A stretch of 64,000 nucleotides of DNA from Bugula neritina (lineage: Eukaryota; Bryozoa; Gymnolaemata; Cheilostomatida; Bugulidae), in contig OZ037766.1 in assembly GCA_964035545.1 (NCBI GenBank), positions 13,567,222 to 13,631,221 on the forward strand. The letters run 5' to 3'. A program made the translations under genes and the position numbers. Positions 41,001 to 49,945 of the stretch are shown in pieces (within the stretch, counting starts at the first letter, position 1; the number at the start of each line of letters is the position of its first letter). Below the pieces are notes generated by a model, which was not told where the DNA came from, searched no databases, and saw only the letters and a program-made list of their open reading frames with translations.

Positions 41001-43054
41001 AATACATTCATAATTAAAACCTGCACAACAATATTGACAGACACTTCTTAAACTTCAAACACAAAACATTAATCTCCTAGCCATTGTCAAGTAGTCAAGT
41101 TAGTTCACCATGCAGATCTTGTAGATAGTTTATATGCCGTTCAATAATGACAGGTATTTATATTGGATTCATTGGGTCTGCTGTAGATTAACTTGTGGTT
41201 TAGCACAGCAGGAAATGAGTCACCAACTGACCTAAGCCAACCCTGTCAATACAATCGATTAGAAAACTTGAAGAACTCATTATTCAATTTCTTTGCCCTT
41301 CATGACGAATCTCCATCTAAGCTCTTCTATAAAGAAATGGTAAGTCATCTATAACATGTTCTATGAAATACTTGATGATCGTACGTCTGTAGAATATAGT
41401 AAATTTGTATACTGTTACTGCTTCAAAACTGCAAGAATGATATCTTGAAGGAATTGTCGTTGGTGTTGGATGTTACAAACGTTGTACCATTACATACCCG
41501 TTATTCTGTATGTTGTAGCTAATGTACTTCAGCGTCTCATCAGATGCTTATGAAGGATTTCTGAGAGCCCTTAGCGTTGTGTCTGAAAAACTGATAAACA
41601 TGGAGGACCCTGTTAGCGACGTCCCTGTGTATGTTAACTATCTGTATGAGGTGCTCCACCACGGCGAGGGGTACCAGGGTAGTGGTGACAGTCACAGGTT
41701 TGCTCTCCCTCCGGAACAGGAAAAGACTCTACCACTGGTGAGTGCATGTGCACTTACCCTGTACCTACTGTATGTCTTGTAGAAATAGCATACAGTAACT
41801 CATCACAGTTTTCTAACATTCTTTGTCAATATGGTGCACTGTGTATTAGTATATGTAGTATTATATATAAACATTTCTAATTAGCTTAAAATTTTCATAT
41901 GGAATAAAATTTCAAAAAGCATATTTGAAATATTCCATAAATGAAAAATTAATTTTTCAACTTGATTTTCTTAGTCATCTTCTCGCTGAAAAATTAATTC
42001 AAAAATTTAACTTTTTTTTCTCGTTTTAAATAAAACTATCATGATTTTGTAGCACAATAGCAGTACTAACAACAAAGTATTTGTAGGAAAAACTGCACGC
42101 TGTGTATGAAGAGTTGTGTGGTGATATAAATGCTGGAATCTCGTTCAGAGTACTGTATGAACATCCCATCATTCAAGACTGTGTTAGCAAGTTTACTAGA
42201 TTCAAACAAGTGGTAAATATACAAACTATATTACTACATTTGTTATCAGACTACAATCTAATAGAATATTTTGTCTATAGGCCCTTTTCAGAGGTCCCGA
42301 TATCCCCTTTACAATTAAGAGTTGTGTCCTCCCTAAGTGAATAAGATGAACCTTTGTATAAAAAGCAAACTCATCAAAAATTTTGAGTTTGGCTGCTACT
42401 TAAAGTTCTAATTATGCTATAGAATTGTTCTTTTAGGAGATGGATATTTTGGTATAAGCACACACATTTTGGTTACTGAGCAATGCTGAACTGGCACTCC
42501 AGCATTGCTCAGCAACCAAAACCACAAACATGAGTTCAAGTTTATTTTCTCCAACAATTTTCATTTTGGGAGAACACAACTCTTAATTGTAAAGGGGGTC
42601 TTGGGGATCTCTGAAAATGGGCTATTGACTTGCTGCTATATTGAGTGTAGATGTCAAATCGGTTTAAAAAAGTGTTTAATGAAGTTAAAAGTAATTGAGC
42701 AATGAAAATTGTTATACTTTGCATATAATTGATCTGTTTTGTTAAGGAGACATAGCCTTTGATCGTAAAATAAAATAACCGTCTTCGGGCTAAAGTTAAG
42801 TTGTATTGCTAAACTGATTTGCAGACTTAAAAATACAACTGACTGTATAGTCTATGTTACTAACGAATAGCGAGCGTATGAAACATCCCTTTCCTTAGAA
42901 TTAGTAAAACTATGATATTATAACATGTATGTACCATGTGAATGTAAATCTATTTCTTTCTATGTATATTATGTAGGATTTGCGAAGCGTTTTCAGTCCA
43001 ATGACTCCATCTGCTGACTTGGGATTTGTGGAGACAGCCAGCGTCAAAGAGTAG
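15566..43054 (+). CDS. SPEF2: SPEF2 (sperm flagellar protein 2), complete, 46 coding exons
   Basis: The spliced CDS is 6369 nt (2122 residues, against roughly 1800 in mammals), from ATG 15566 to TAG 43052-43054, with every junction GT-AG and in phase. SPEF2 is a large scaffold of the ciliary/flagellar axoneme. In vertebrates it is needed for the central pair apparatus (C1b projection, homologous to algal CPC1), sperm tail formation and IFT20 interaction. Recognisable order: CH-like N-terminus, long coiled coil, adenylate-kinase-like P-loop domain, Pro/Glu/Lys-rich linker, conserved helical middle, EF-hand-like C-terminal half. Exons are listed in the block entries below. Extra length compared with mammals lies mainly in a Ser/Thr/Pro-rich exon (24878-25339) and Lys/Pro linkers. 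A polyA signal follows at 43281. Orthology is firm. A few small exons are tentative. Confidence 0.95.
15815..16182. repeat. Inverted repeat in SPEF2 intron 1
   Basis: Copies of a GGTAAAAATGGCAC-type motif on the left (15820-15935) are answered by GTGCCATTTTTACC copies on the right (16040-16182). Each arm holds two units, and the arms are separated by a C-rich spacer. Probably a small foldback element made of short tandem units. Confidence 0.7.
17369..21150 (+). CDS. SPEF2: SPEF2 exons 4-11: coiled-coil region
   Basis: Exons 17369-17586, 17938-18028, 18303-18425, 19036-19191, 20130-20318, 20400-20558, 20639-20842 and 21034-21150 encode residues 139-557. Exons from 18303 onward are phase 0. 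The sequence is Arg/Glu/Gln-rich helix. It includes NRLMRQSQQERRIAVQLLQ and LYREKQYEERRLREFEEALN, which are very close to vertebrate SPEF2 and give the strongest identification. This is a likely dimerisation or axonemal docking rod. It ends with a conserved globular stretch (VGEYRELTEKLVPVKLWREW) and EMTGEWVPPEGCE. Exon 18303 uses the acceptor after CCACAG. An upstream AG at 18284 gives the wrong frame. Confidence 0.93.
19790..20090. repeat. Imperfect CAATACAATG-type minisatellite
   Basis: The sequence just upstream of SPEF2 exon 8 is made of drifting 5-10 bp units such as ACAATGCAATAC and GTGGTGTAAT. It lies wholly within the intron. Confidence 0.7.
21556..27461 (+). CDS. SPEF2: SPEF2 exons 12-22: adenylate-kinase-like P-loop domain
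   Basis: Exons 21556-21624 (tentative), 21691-21793, 22923-23057, 23307-23423, 23695-23866, 24287-24391, 24878-25339, 25610-25645, 26392-26561, 27039-27163 and 27309-27461 encode residues 558-1106. A Walker A motif, GKSFSGKS, lies at about 599-606. WIIDGFPTTYTQAKLLE in exon 17 is the adenylate kinase DGFPR-T-xxQA motif, but the Arg is replaced by Thr. VIILFDVADDVCLKRSAGRY in exon 20 matches the strand before the lid. The lid region is swollen by a 154-residue Ser/Thr/Pro-rich insert (exon 24878-25339). It ends with ITGFLDHWPKIEKWF, as in vertebrate SPEF2. Probably a nucleotide-binding or structural domain without kinase activity. Confidence 0.9.
23870..23990. repeat. TACTATTACTATA microsatellite-like tract
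   Basis: A run of TACTATTAC/TATACTGTTAC units beginning a few bases after the donor of SPEF2 exon 16. Confidence 0.75.
27460..27583 (+). repeat. 31-bp tandem repeat (4 units) spanning a splice donor
   Basis: Four units start at 27460, 27491, 27522 and 27553. Each begins GTGTAAGTG and ends in AAATA, with a few substitutions. The real donor of SPEF2 exon 22 (CGT|GTAAGTG) is in the first unit, so the repeat copies the exon boundary three more times into the intron. Confidence 0.92.
27896..30667 (+). CDS. SPEF2: SPEF2 exons 23-28: Pro/Glu and Lys/Ser-rich linker with microexons
   Basis: Exons 27896-28049, 28263-28280 (18 nt), 29352-29474, 29549-29563 (15 nt), 30086-30103 (18 nt) and 30531-30667 encode residues 1107-1261. 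The sequence is low complexity: PVPEPEPVPEPEPEPEPP, then PPPPPPPVEEE, then GKKKGKG and Ser/Lys-rich repeats, then TPEPEPEPEVPVEPVGTPPP. The equivalent part of mammalian SPEF2 is also a Pro/Lys/Glu-rich linker. All exons except the two ends are phase 1 to phase 1, so any can be skipped without a frameshift. The 28263 and 29352 exons are well supported. The 29549 and 30086 microexons rest on good splice sites and matching phase only. Exon 29352 uses a weak donor (GTTCGT), because the stronger GTGAGA two bases later breaks the phase. Confidence 0.75.
28305..28565 (+). repeat. About 21-bp minisatellite in a SPEF2 intron
   Basis: Around a dozen degenerate copies of a unit like GGTCTAGTAGTCTATGTTCTA lie between the 18-nt microexon and the next exon. 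Confidence 0.85.
30986..33752 (+). CDS. SPEF2: SPEF2 exons 29-34: conserved helical middle domain
   Basis: Exons 30986-31180, 31314-31523, 31711-31882, 32795-32981, 33217-33261 and 33649-33752 encode residues 1262-1565. FLKYLKRPDSKQDFVDQW, ELHQKVDDLRERLWNICDE, DGWLEDRLGIVSNHY and LLKDYYRGMEGHIPD are close to vertebrate SPEF2 and make this part certain. It is followed by a Lys/Pro/Ser-rich linker and the short RIPLMPRR motif, also present in mammals. The 32795 exon is preceded by an intron carrying a minus-strand SINE copy (32385-32602). Confidence 0.92.
32385..32602 (-). mobile_element. tRNA-derived SINE, copy 1 (minus)
   Basis: Read on the minus strand, this starts with a tRNA-like head (GTGTAGTGGTTAGAGTGC as A box, GTGGTTCAAGTCC as B box). 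It continues GGTGATGTTAGGAAGAGCAT and later TCTCACAGGGATAGTGACTTG. The same order is found at 61168-61400. It lies in a SPEF2 intron. Confidence 0.85.
34240..34590 (+). repeat. About 19-bp TATATTATATTCTGTATCA minisatellite next to a 3' splice site
   Basis: Some eighteen imperfect copies run almost to the acceptor of the SPEF2 exon at 34601. The repeat contains no stops in one frame, which produces a long artificial ORF (34078-34863) joining intron and exon. Confidence 0.9.
34601..39847 (+). CDS. SPEF2: SPEF2 exons 35-41: linker and first part of C-terminal half
   Basis: Exons 34601-34737, 35802-36018, 37447-37530, 37853-37991, 38497-38596, 39306-39413 and 39719-39847 encode residues 1566-1870. 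DEKLILDSFDNG is followed by an Ala/Lys-rich coiled stretch, then EFFAAIKFE, RLELIKLVAVKSLNDLKNKA, VYKDLNDWLGARFL and IILVQEDFLIAE, all in the family order. Exon 39306 carries a Pro-rich PSPPPRPPPLEP, then YFTITQLLSLYTQ, which starts the EF-hand-like region. Exon 35802 ends inside CCAAGTTTG (donor GTTTGT), and reading on would hit a stop three codons later. Confidence 0.9.
38815..38925 (+). repeat. GTGTGTATAGTAT microsatellite
   Basis: TG/TA-rich units GTGTATAGTATGT repeat within a SPEF2 intron. Confidence 0.8.
40262..43054 (+). CDS. SPEF2: SPEF2 exons 42-46: EF-hand-like C-terminus
   Basis: Exons 40262-40444, 41187-41339, 41519-41737, 42087-42212 and 42977-43054 encode residues 1871-2122, all phase 0. 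YINWKSFIVAVAQPIALPT, LMETLAKFKEMDQRSMGYVT and SLFNFFALHDESPSKLFYKE match the degenerate EF-hand pairs of vertebrate SPEF2 (the WRKFLL and LETLQKFKAVDKEQLG region). YFSVSSDAYEGFLRALSVV corresponds to the last conserved block. The last exon is short and ends ETASVKE-stop. Calcium ligands are not obviously conserved, so binding is doubtful. Confidence 0.9.
42281..42625. mobile_element. Small MITE in the last SPEF2 intron
   Basis: Terminal inverted repeats of about 55 bp. CCCTTTACAATTAAGAGTTG at 42306 reappears in reverse complement (CAACTCTTAATTGTAAAGGG) at about 42577, and the match extends outward through TTTTCAGAG / CTCTGAAAA. A further hairpin (GAGCAATGCTG...CAGCATTGCTC) lies near 42479-42511. 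No coding content. Confidence 0.8.
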
Positions 43055-43280
43055 AATTTTATATATATATGCTCTTTGTTCTATACACTACTTTTCTGTC
43101 AATGTTCATCTCATGATTTTATCAAGGTTCTGTTTACAAAGCCTCTGTTATGAAATCCGTCCATTTTTTAATAAGATATGAGCTATATTTACTATGTAGT
43201 TATATTTATTAACATATATAGCGATTTATGTTTTAATTTATTTTTTAGTAAAAAATATTTTTGTTCTATTTTTGACATGT

Positions 43281-43286
43281 AATAAA
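43281..43286 (+). terminator. Polyadenylation signal of SPEF2
   Basis: AATAAA lies 227 bp after the SPEF2 stop codon, the first canonical signal downstream. Confidence 0.7.
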
Positions 43287-44337
43287 ATTTCAACTAAATA
43301 ACTTGATGGAAAGTTTTGGTTACTATTCCATACAATTTTAAATTAGCAAAATGGTTTAGTGAGTTGCTTCTACGCTGGTAGTTTATCTAACTCAATGCTG
43401 ATAGTGTCTAATCAAGATGCACGTCAATTGCACAATAAATTTGCATTCTTGATTTGATTTTCCACAATCTGAGCATGCTTAATTATATAGCAGGTTGAAA
43501 CAGTTGGAAAACCGAGTCATAATGTTATAAAGTTGGCAGTGAGACAGTTAACCACCCGAAATGATATAATAATGATAACACTTGCATGCCTTAGTTATTT
43601 GTCAGGTGATCACAAAAATAGAGTTCTGTCAAGTGGCTAATACTGGTACTGAAGCATGCTGTAGTGTTAAATTAGGTGGATAAAAACATCTTATTCCTCA
43701 GTCTATGCTGTCCGCTTATGGAAGTTTTCAAAAGCTAAAGTGGCAAAATGTCTTGCACTTTTTTAACATTAAAGTCTGTGTTGGGTTTGTAGGCGGAATG
43801 GAGCCATCACTTATTGAACATATTTTTCAATGTCATTGGAGATGCGGTAATTGTAGCAATACAACTTTGTATTCCATCAATAAATTAATCTTTGCTGTCT
43901 AACAAGTCACAAAAATTATAAGAAAAATGAGGTAAGTTATAGCTGTACATCATGTCACAAAATAAAAACAAATATATGTATTCAAAGTTTACTCTGCCAG
44001 GTCATTGGTTTACCTTTTAAGAATAACCCAAATTATTACTGGTAATTTGGCTCTTTAGAAGTTTGGCTGGCTCAAAGGCAATAAAAGAATATTAATCTAT
44101 TTAAAAAAGCTTCTTATAATATTACTATTACCGTACCAAAACAAAACTAGTTTTCAATTGCAGTTTTGAACTGTTGCTAGGTGACTAATGTTTGTGAAAG
44201 CTACTACATACAGCTAATGATGTTTGATATACTAGGACAGCTCAAGTAATAAGAATCTGCATAAAAGTGTTTACTAAAATTATGTTTTTGGATTCAAATT
44301 AGTTCAAGAGGTTTGAAATCTCTGAGCATGCAGCAGT
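43287..44337. other. Intergenic space between convergent genes
   Basis: AT-rich with no motif-bearing ORF. It must contain the 3' UTR of the minus-strand SLC10 gene. Confidence 0.6.
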
Positions 44338-47300
44338 TTATAAGTAGTCTGTGTTATTAGACCTAGATACTGCCACCGTCTCAACGCCAGATGTTCCACC
44401 TCCAGCTCTTATCTGTACAACAGTTTGACTTCCTCCCTCTTCTAAGCATTCTTCATCAGAAATTAGAGTTTTGTCTAAGTTATTAATTCTCTCTAACTTT
44501 TTTCTGGCATTAATTTGCTCAGGGGTCATGCCACTCATCTGCAATGCATTCTGGGTAATAGCACCAAAGCTTTTCAATATAGTTTCATGATGTTCTTTTT
44601 CAAACCTTCTATTTTCAAAGTAGTACATAATTTTCTTTTTGACTTTATGAAATATCAGCATGCCAATGAAAGGAACCGGAGTAAAGAATAGTATAGCTAT
44701 TGCCCCTGCACACGCCATGTCAGAGTCTGGCTGACCCATGGTCAGCTTGGCGGCAGCAATCACAGCCAAACAGTTCATTATAGCTGCTTCAATGGCTACA
44801 CTCTTGGCTGACGCTTTCCCTTGCCTTACAATAAGAGTGAATCCTCCTCCTATACAGAATCCAAGAGACGGCATTAATCCTGCCATGGCTAGAGTTGTCT
44901 TATCCAGAACACTCATTGCATATATGTTTATATACACTCCCAGGGTGATAAATAGTATCATGAAGAGCAGAAGCAGCGGTTTGATTAGCCAGTTGAGTAT
45001 AGCTTCAGAAACAGACGGTTTAAAGTGTCTAGTTGTTACACCAAGTAAGTATGGAACTATGAGTATAGCTAAGCACATGACTATGTAGTGGGTAGGAATG
45101 GCTACTACTCCAATTCCATTCTCTAGCATATGTCCCAATGAGTAAATCCATAATGGAACAGCACCTGTAGAAAGTACCATTTTGATATACACATTACTGT
45201 ACTTTTTTATTCTTTGATGTTAGGCATGATATAGTTTATATATAGTATTTATGACATAGCTGGTTATTTGTACTTAATTTGACTGTTTTTAACCTCATAA
45301 TTACTCAAAACTAACATAAAGTATATTAAATGAAGTTGGTATTTGTCTGTCAAGATCTATAATACATACAATATCACACATGATCATGTATCATACACAA
45401 CAAGGACACATATATACCATACAATATCATACAATACCACATGCTGTAATACACATGTTGTAATCTTGAATACCCTTCCTTACCCAGTGGGACAAATATC
45501 TGCATAAAGTTAATGGCTACGCTGAGCTCTGTGTTGGCGTTGCCAGTCACGAGTACTATAAGGTGACCCAGACCACCTCCAGGCACGCAGGAACACAGAA
45601 GCATGCCGACTGCTATCTCTGGAGATATGTTTCCCACATTTACCAAACCAAATGTCAGCTGTAATACAGTGAGAGAAATAATCAAGATTAAAACTAATTC
45701 TTGCAATGCGCTGTAGGTTTTGACCGTACACTGTAAGTTTTGATTGTGTACTGCAGATGTTGACTGTACACTATAGGTATTAACTGGGCACTGTAGGTGT
45801 TGACTGTACATTGCAAGTGTTGGCTGTACATTGCAAGTGTTAATCGTACACTGTAGTATTTGACTGTACACTGTTAGTGATAACTGTACACTGTAGGAGG
45901 TGGGTATTGACTGTGCACTGTAGGTGTTGACTGTACATTGCAAGTGTTGACTGTACACTGTAGATATCAAATGTGAACTGCAGGTATTGACTGTTGCCTA
46001 ATTACCTGTCATAATTATTAGAAGACAAACTACATTCTTTTATCCAATTATATGTCAACAAAGCTTGATCATTCTATAGAAGTTCAATTTGTTTTAAATT
46101 AGCTGCTATATGAGCTAATTTCCTGAAGAGTCTATGAAATTATATCATTGAATGCTTATAGACTTTTGCTTAATAAAGTGAGTAATCAAACCAACATGCC
46201 ATCAACCTATGCTTCATAGGCAAGTCATCAGCAAATAAATTCACAAAGCAGCAGATGGCGGATCTTAGTGCAAAATAAGAACTGACATCACTACCATACT
46301 GTATATAGCATCATATTGAGTATATATAACTGAGATCATAATCAATTTCTAGAACAGTTTGTGTGAACAACTGTTACATGATAAATGCAACACAAGTTTT
46401 ACTCTCATTATATTAGAGAAAGTCTGTGAGTTAATAGCTCAAGCTATTGTGCATAACTTAGCTTTTCTGTAATTGAATGTAGGAAACTATATTATCATAA
46501 TAAAAATAGAATAAAATTTTAATGGTACTTGTTTCCTACACATAAAAAAGTTTACTAGTGGAACTATTTGCTAAACTACTAGGTTAGTCAAGGTGAACTT
46601 CTACAAACTATTTCATGTCATTATATAACATATAGCCTTGTATAAAAGGCTGTTTGCATAATCATTTAGGTTGGGCATAAAATTTATAAACATAAGTATT
46701 GTAAAACTCTATGATACTATACTAGAAAGAAGGCCAAACTCACCGCTGGAATTGCGAGATACTGTGTTCCTGCAGCCACACCAATCGGAACGTAGCTCTT
46801 TTTCAGCTGAGCTCTAAGAACTGCCACTTCTGCCAGACAACCAATAGCAAAGCTGTTCAACATACTTATTATGGTTATAGCAATCGTAAATCCAAGGTCA
46901 GCGGTTCTATAGCTGCGGATTGCTTTCACCCGATATTTATCCTGATAGATGATGGAAATGTTGTCTGCTTGGCGCTCTAGAATGTCTATGTGTATGTAAG
47001 GGTACCCAATGCTGGTTATGGAGAGTATGAAGCCATTTGCAACTAGAGTGTCATTTGGTCTAATAGACGCTGGCGCACCAATGTAGTCACCGTTACTTTT
47101 CAACTCCCAAAGTAGGTTGTATGATAAGTTGTATGTCTTTGAAAGCTCGTACTTTATACTTTGTGATGGTAACAGACTCATCATATTGGCTAGTTTTGGG
47201 TCTAATTTGTTAAAGGTTAGCCCGATGTAAAACCTATGTCCCCTATCTAGGAAATATCTAGCATAGTTCAACAGCTCTTTGGATAAATTTAAATGAACAA

Positions 47301-47484
47301 AAATGGTCGTAGAGACATTCAAGGGAGACAAGTCTGGCGGAGTGAATATTAGACTGGTTCCCAATTCGCTGTCATCTGTTGCCAGTGACGTGGTTGTCTC
47401 ATGTGTTGCGGTTTCCAAGCTTTTTATAGAGTCTATTCTAAACACCAAGACTGCTGTTAGGACAAGTGCACTTAGCTGAATCAT
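44338..47484 (-). CDS. SLC10-family (sodium/bile acid cotransporter-like) transporter, complete
   Basis: Three exons: 47484-46744 (phase 0), 45658-45484 (phase 1) and 45164-44338, giving 1743 nt and 580 residues. ATG 47484 begins a clean signal peptide (MIQLSALVLTAVLVFR). Residues about 20-205 form an ectodomain with several N-glycosylation sequons (NVST, NLSK, NLSY, NDT, NIS). The multi-pass SLC10 core follows. GMLLCSCVPGGGLGHLIVL is the family SPGGG motif, and SVAIEAAIMN corresponds to the ETGIQN sodium-site motif, keeping the acidic residue. The long ectodomain resembles the P3-type (SLC10A3/A5) branch more than the short bile-acid carriers. The substrate is not predictable. The C-terminal tail of about 110 residues is cytosolic and Glu/Lys-rich. 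A minus-strand ATG 39 nt upstream is absent, which supports this start. Confidence 0.9.
45705..45990 (-). repeat. About 21-bp minisatellite in SLC10 intron 1
   Basis: A dozen or so units of the type TGTAGGTGTTGACTGTACACT run up to about 45 bp from the acceptor of exon 2. An open frame through them (45374-45970) is an artefact. Confidence 0.88.
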
Positions 47485-48622
47485 ACTGAAGTCACAAGAG
47501 TTGGTGTCTGTGAGAAGAGTCAATGTTCTTTATGTGAATGTCTGCAAATAGACATAAGGTATCTAGCATTGCAATATGCGTAATCAACAGCATAATAATA
47601 AGTATGTGCATAGTTTAGCAATTTATTGTCATTCATAGCATCGAGCAGTTATTATAGCTTTTACACGTTTGCTTTTAAATGAACATTTTTAACATGAGAC
47701 AATAGCTATCGCTGACATTCATTAGCCTTAGAAATTAAAGTGGTGAAATTAAATTAAAATGATGGCAATTTGCGAGTAATAAACTGTAAGACTTGTTCTT
47801 CTAGTCATTTCAGCAAATTATTTCAATACAATGTTTTAATTATAAAAAGACGTAATTGAAAGGGAAACCTGGTTCAGCGAGATTACATAAATTGTTGGCA
47901 ATCTGTATGGACAATTTCTATTTAGCCAGTATTTATATCTATATTTACTATGTTATTAGTTTATGTTATTTATTTATGCAATACCTTCCATTATTGCAGC
48001 AAATAAAAAATTAATGTTGTTTTAAATTCTAACAGTAAATTGGCACTAGTTCCTTCTTTGCTAAACTCACTGAATATTGTGCAGCAGAAGTAAAAGTTAG
48101 ACAACCAATAGCAGCCACAAAAAGCTACAACTACTCGCTCAGTACATTCAGTCAAACCTTACTATAGGCGTTGGCTAAACTTGGATAATCTACTTTTCAT
48201 TAGCATTCTTTTATGTACATTATATTTTTTTAGCACTTAAGTTGTCTTGGGTTTTTATGTAATGTTATAGTTCACATAGTTGTAATGCAAGAAAAAACAA
48301 TGCTACAGGCTGTGGTTGGTTTAATTGCAACAAATTATAAGAGCTGTGAGATAGCATAAATGCATTTCTACTTGTTAAAGTTGGGACTCAAGTGGTATGC
48401 TACAATAAAACTGCCTACATTAATTCAGATTCAGCGAGTCAAAAATTTAATGTAGAAGAAATTCAGATCCAGATAGCAACTTTCAGTACATCAACTTCTA
48501 TAGACTTGAAAGAAGAGCACAAGCCTTTAACTTTTTATCATTTTATGAGTACTATGTAGCCTACTCAAGACTATAAAATAACAATTCCATGGAAAAGTTT
48601 CCTCTACTATTTATCTACTTAG

Positions 48623-48624
<2 letters not shown>
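47485..48624. other. Upstream region of the SLC10-like gene
   Basis: No ORF with support and no clear core promoter motif seen. It presumably includes the promoter of the minus-strand transporter. Confidence 0.5.
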
Positions 48625-48658
<34 letters not shown>

Positions 48659-49286
48659 CACACACAACACACACACAACACACACACAACACACACACAA
48701 CACACACACACAACACACACACAACACACACACAACACACACAACACACACACAACACACACACAACACACACACAACACACACACAACACACACACAAC
48801 ACACACACAACACACACACAACACACACAACACACACAACACACACAACACACACACACACAACACACACACACACAACACACACACAACACACACAACA
48901 CACACAACACACACACACACAACACACACACAACACACACAACACACACACACAACACACACACAACACACACACAACACACACACAACACACACACAAC
49001 ACACACACAACACACACACAACACACACACAACACACACAACACACACACAACACACACACACAACACACACACAACACACACACACACACAACACACAC
49101 ACAACACACAACACACACACAACACACAACACACACAACACACAACACACACAACACACAACACACACACAACACACACACACACACAACACACACAACA
49201 CACACACAACACACACAACACACACACAACACACACAACTCACACAACACACACACACAACACACACACACACACACAACACACAC

Positions 49287-49317
<31 letters not shown>

Positions 49318-49332
49318 CACACATACACACAA
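48625..49332. repeat. CA-rich satellite (ACACACACA / ACAACACAC units)
   Basis: About 700 bp of almost pure (CA)n broken by regular AA steps into 7, 9 and 11-bp units. Because neither strand has stop codons, it shows long spurious frames on both strands, encoding only Thr/His/Gln/Asn or Cys/Val. Confidence 0.97.
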
Positions 49333-49749
49333 ATTAGTCCTTGACCGCAGAGTAATGATGGTTGCATGAACACATAGCCTTATATCTCTAAACTATTAAT
49401 CTATCAAAGATATTATGATATCTCATTACAAGACTAGCACAGTTGTTGACCACTTGAAAAGTGGTCAACAACTGTGCTTAACAAACCTGTCAAATCAAGC
49501 TAAGTTTTGTTAGTATAGATTAATAGCTCATATATTCAGTAAGACAACGAGCTAACTTGCTCAGTTTTATGTTCAAAATAGGTTAATGTTACCTGATAAA
49601 CTGATAGGCGCCAGGCTTAATAAATTTTGTTATTCCAACTATTTTTACTAAGTTACAGCTTGGTATCATCATATAATAATGTCATACAAACTATGAAAAC
49701 AATATATGTGGCTTATGTATATCCAAGTTGTGCACGTTCAGTATAAACA

Positions 49750-49945
49750 CACAACCATATAAAAATTGATAGAAAATGTTTTTTAAAGCAGTTGAATACT
49801 TATTCATATGTGGCACAGGAGAAATCATGATTGGCTAATTTTCCTAACATCACCAATAGCCTTTACTGAGGATCGAACCCATGTCCTTGCGTTTACTAAG
49901 CCAGCGTTCTCACCGTGAGTAGCCGCGTTCTAACCCTCACACAAT
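49750..49945 (-). mobile_element. tRNA-derived SINE, copy 2 (minus)
   Basis: On the minus strand it carries GGGTTAGAACGC (A-box part), ATGGGTTCGATCC (B box), then GGCTATTGGTGATGTTAGGA and TCTCCTGTGCCACATATGAA. This matches the copy at 61168. A short duplication (TAGAACGC.../...GAGAACGC) disturbs the tRNA head. Confidence 0.8.

Noticed and set aside
44738-45088. Plus-strand ORF of 116 codons
   Set aside because: Antisense shadow of the SLC10 third exon.
45374-45970. 198-codon frame on the minus strand
   Set aside because: Only 45484-45658 is a real SLC10 exon; the rest is minisatellite and intron.
48589-49373. Long open frames of Thr/His/Gln or Cys/Val on both strands
   Set aside because: They are read-through of the CA-rich satellite, which contains no stop codons on either strand; no protein resemblance.
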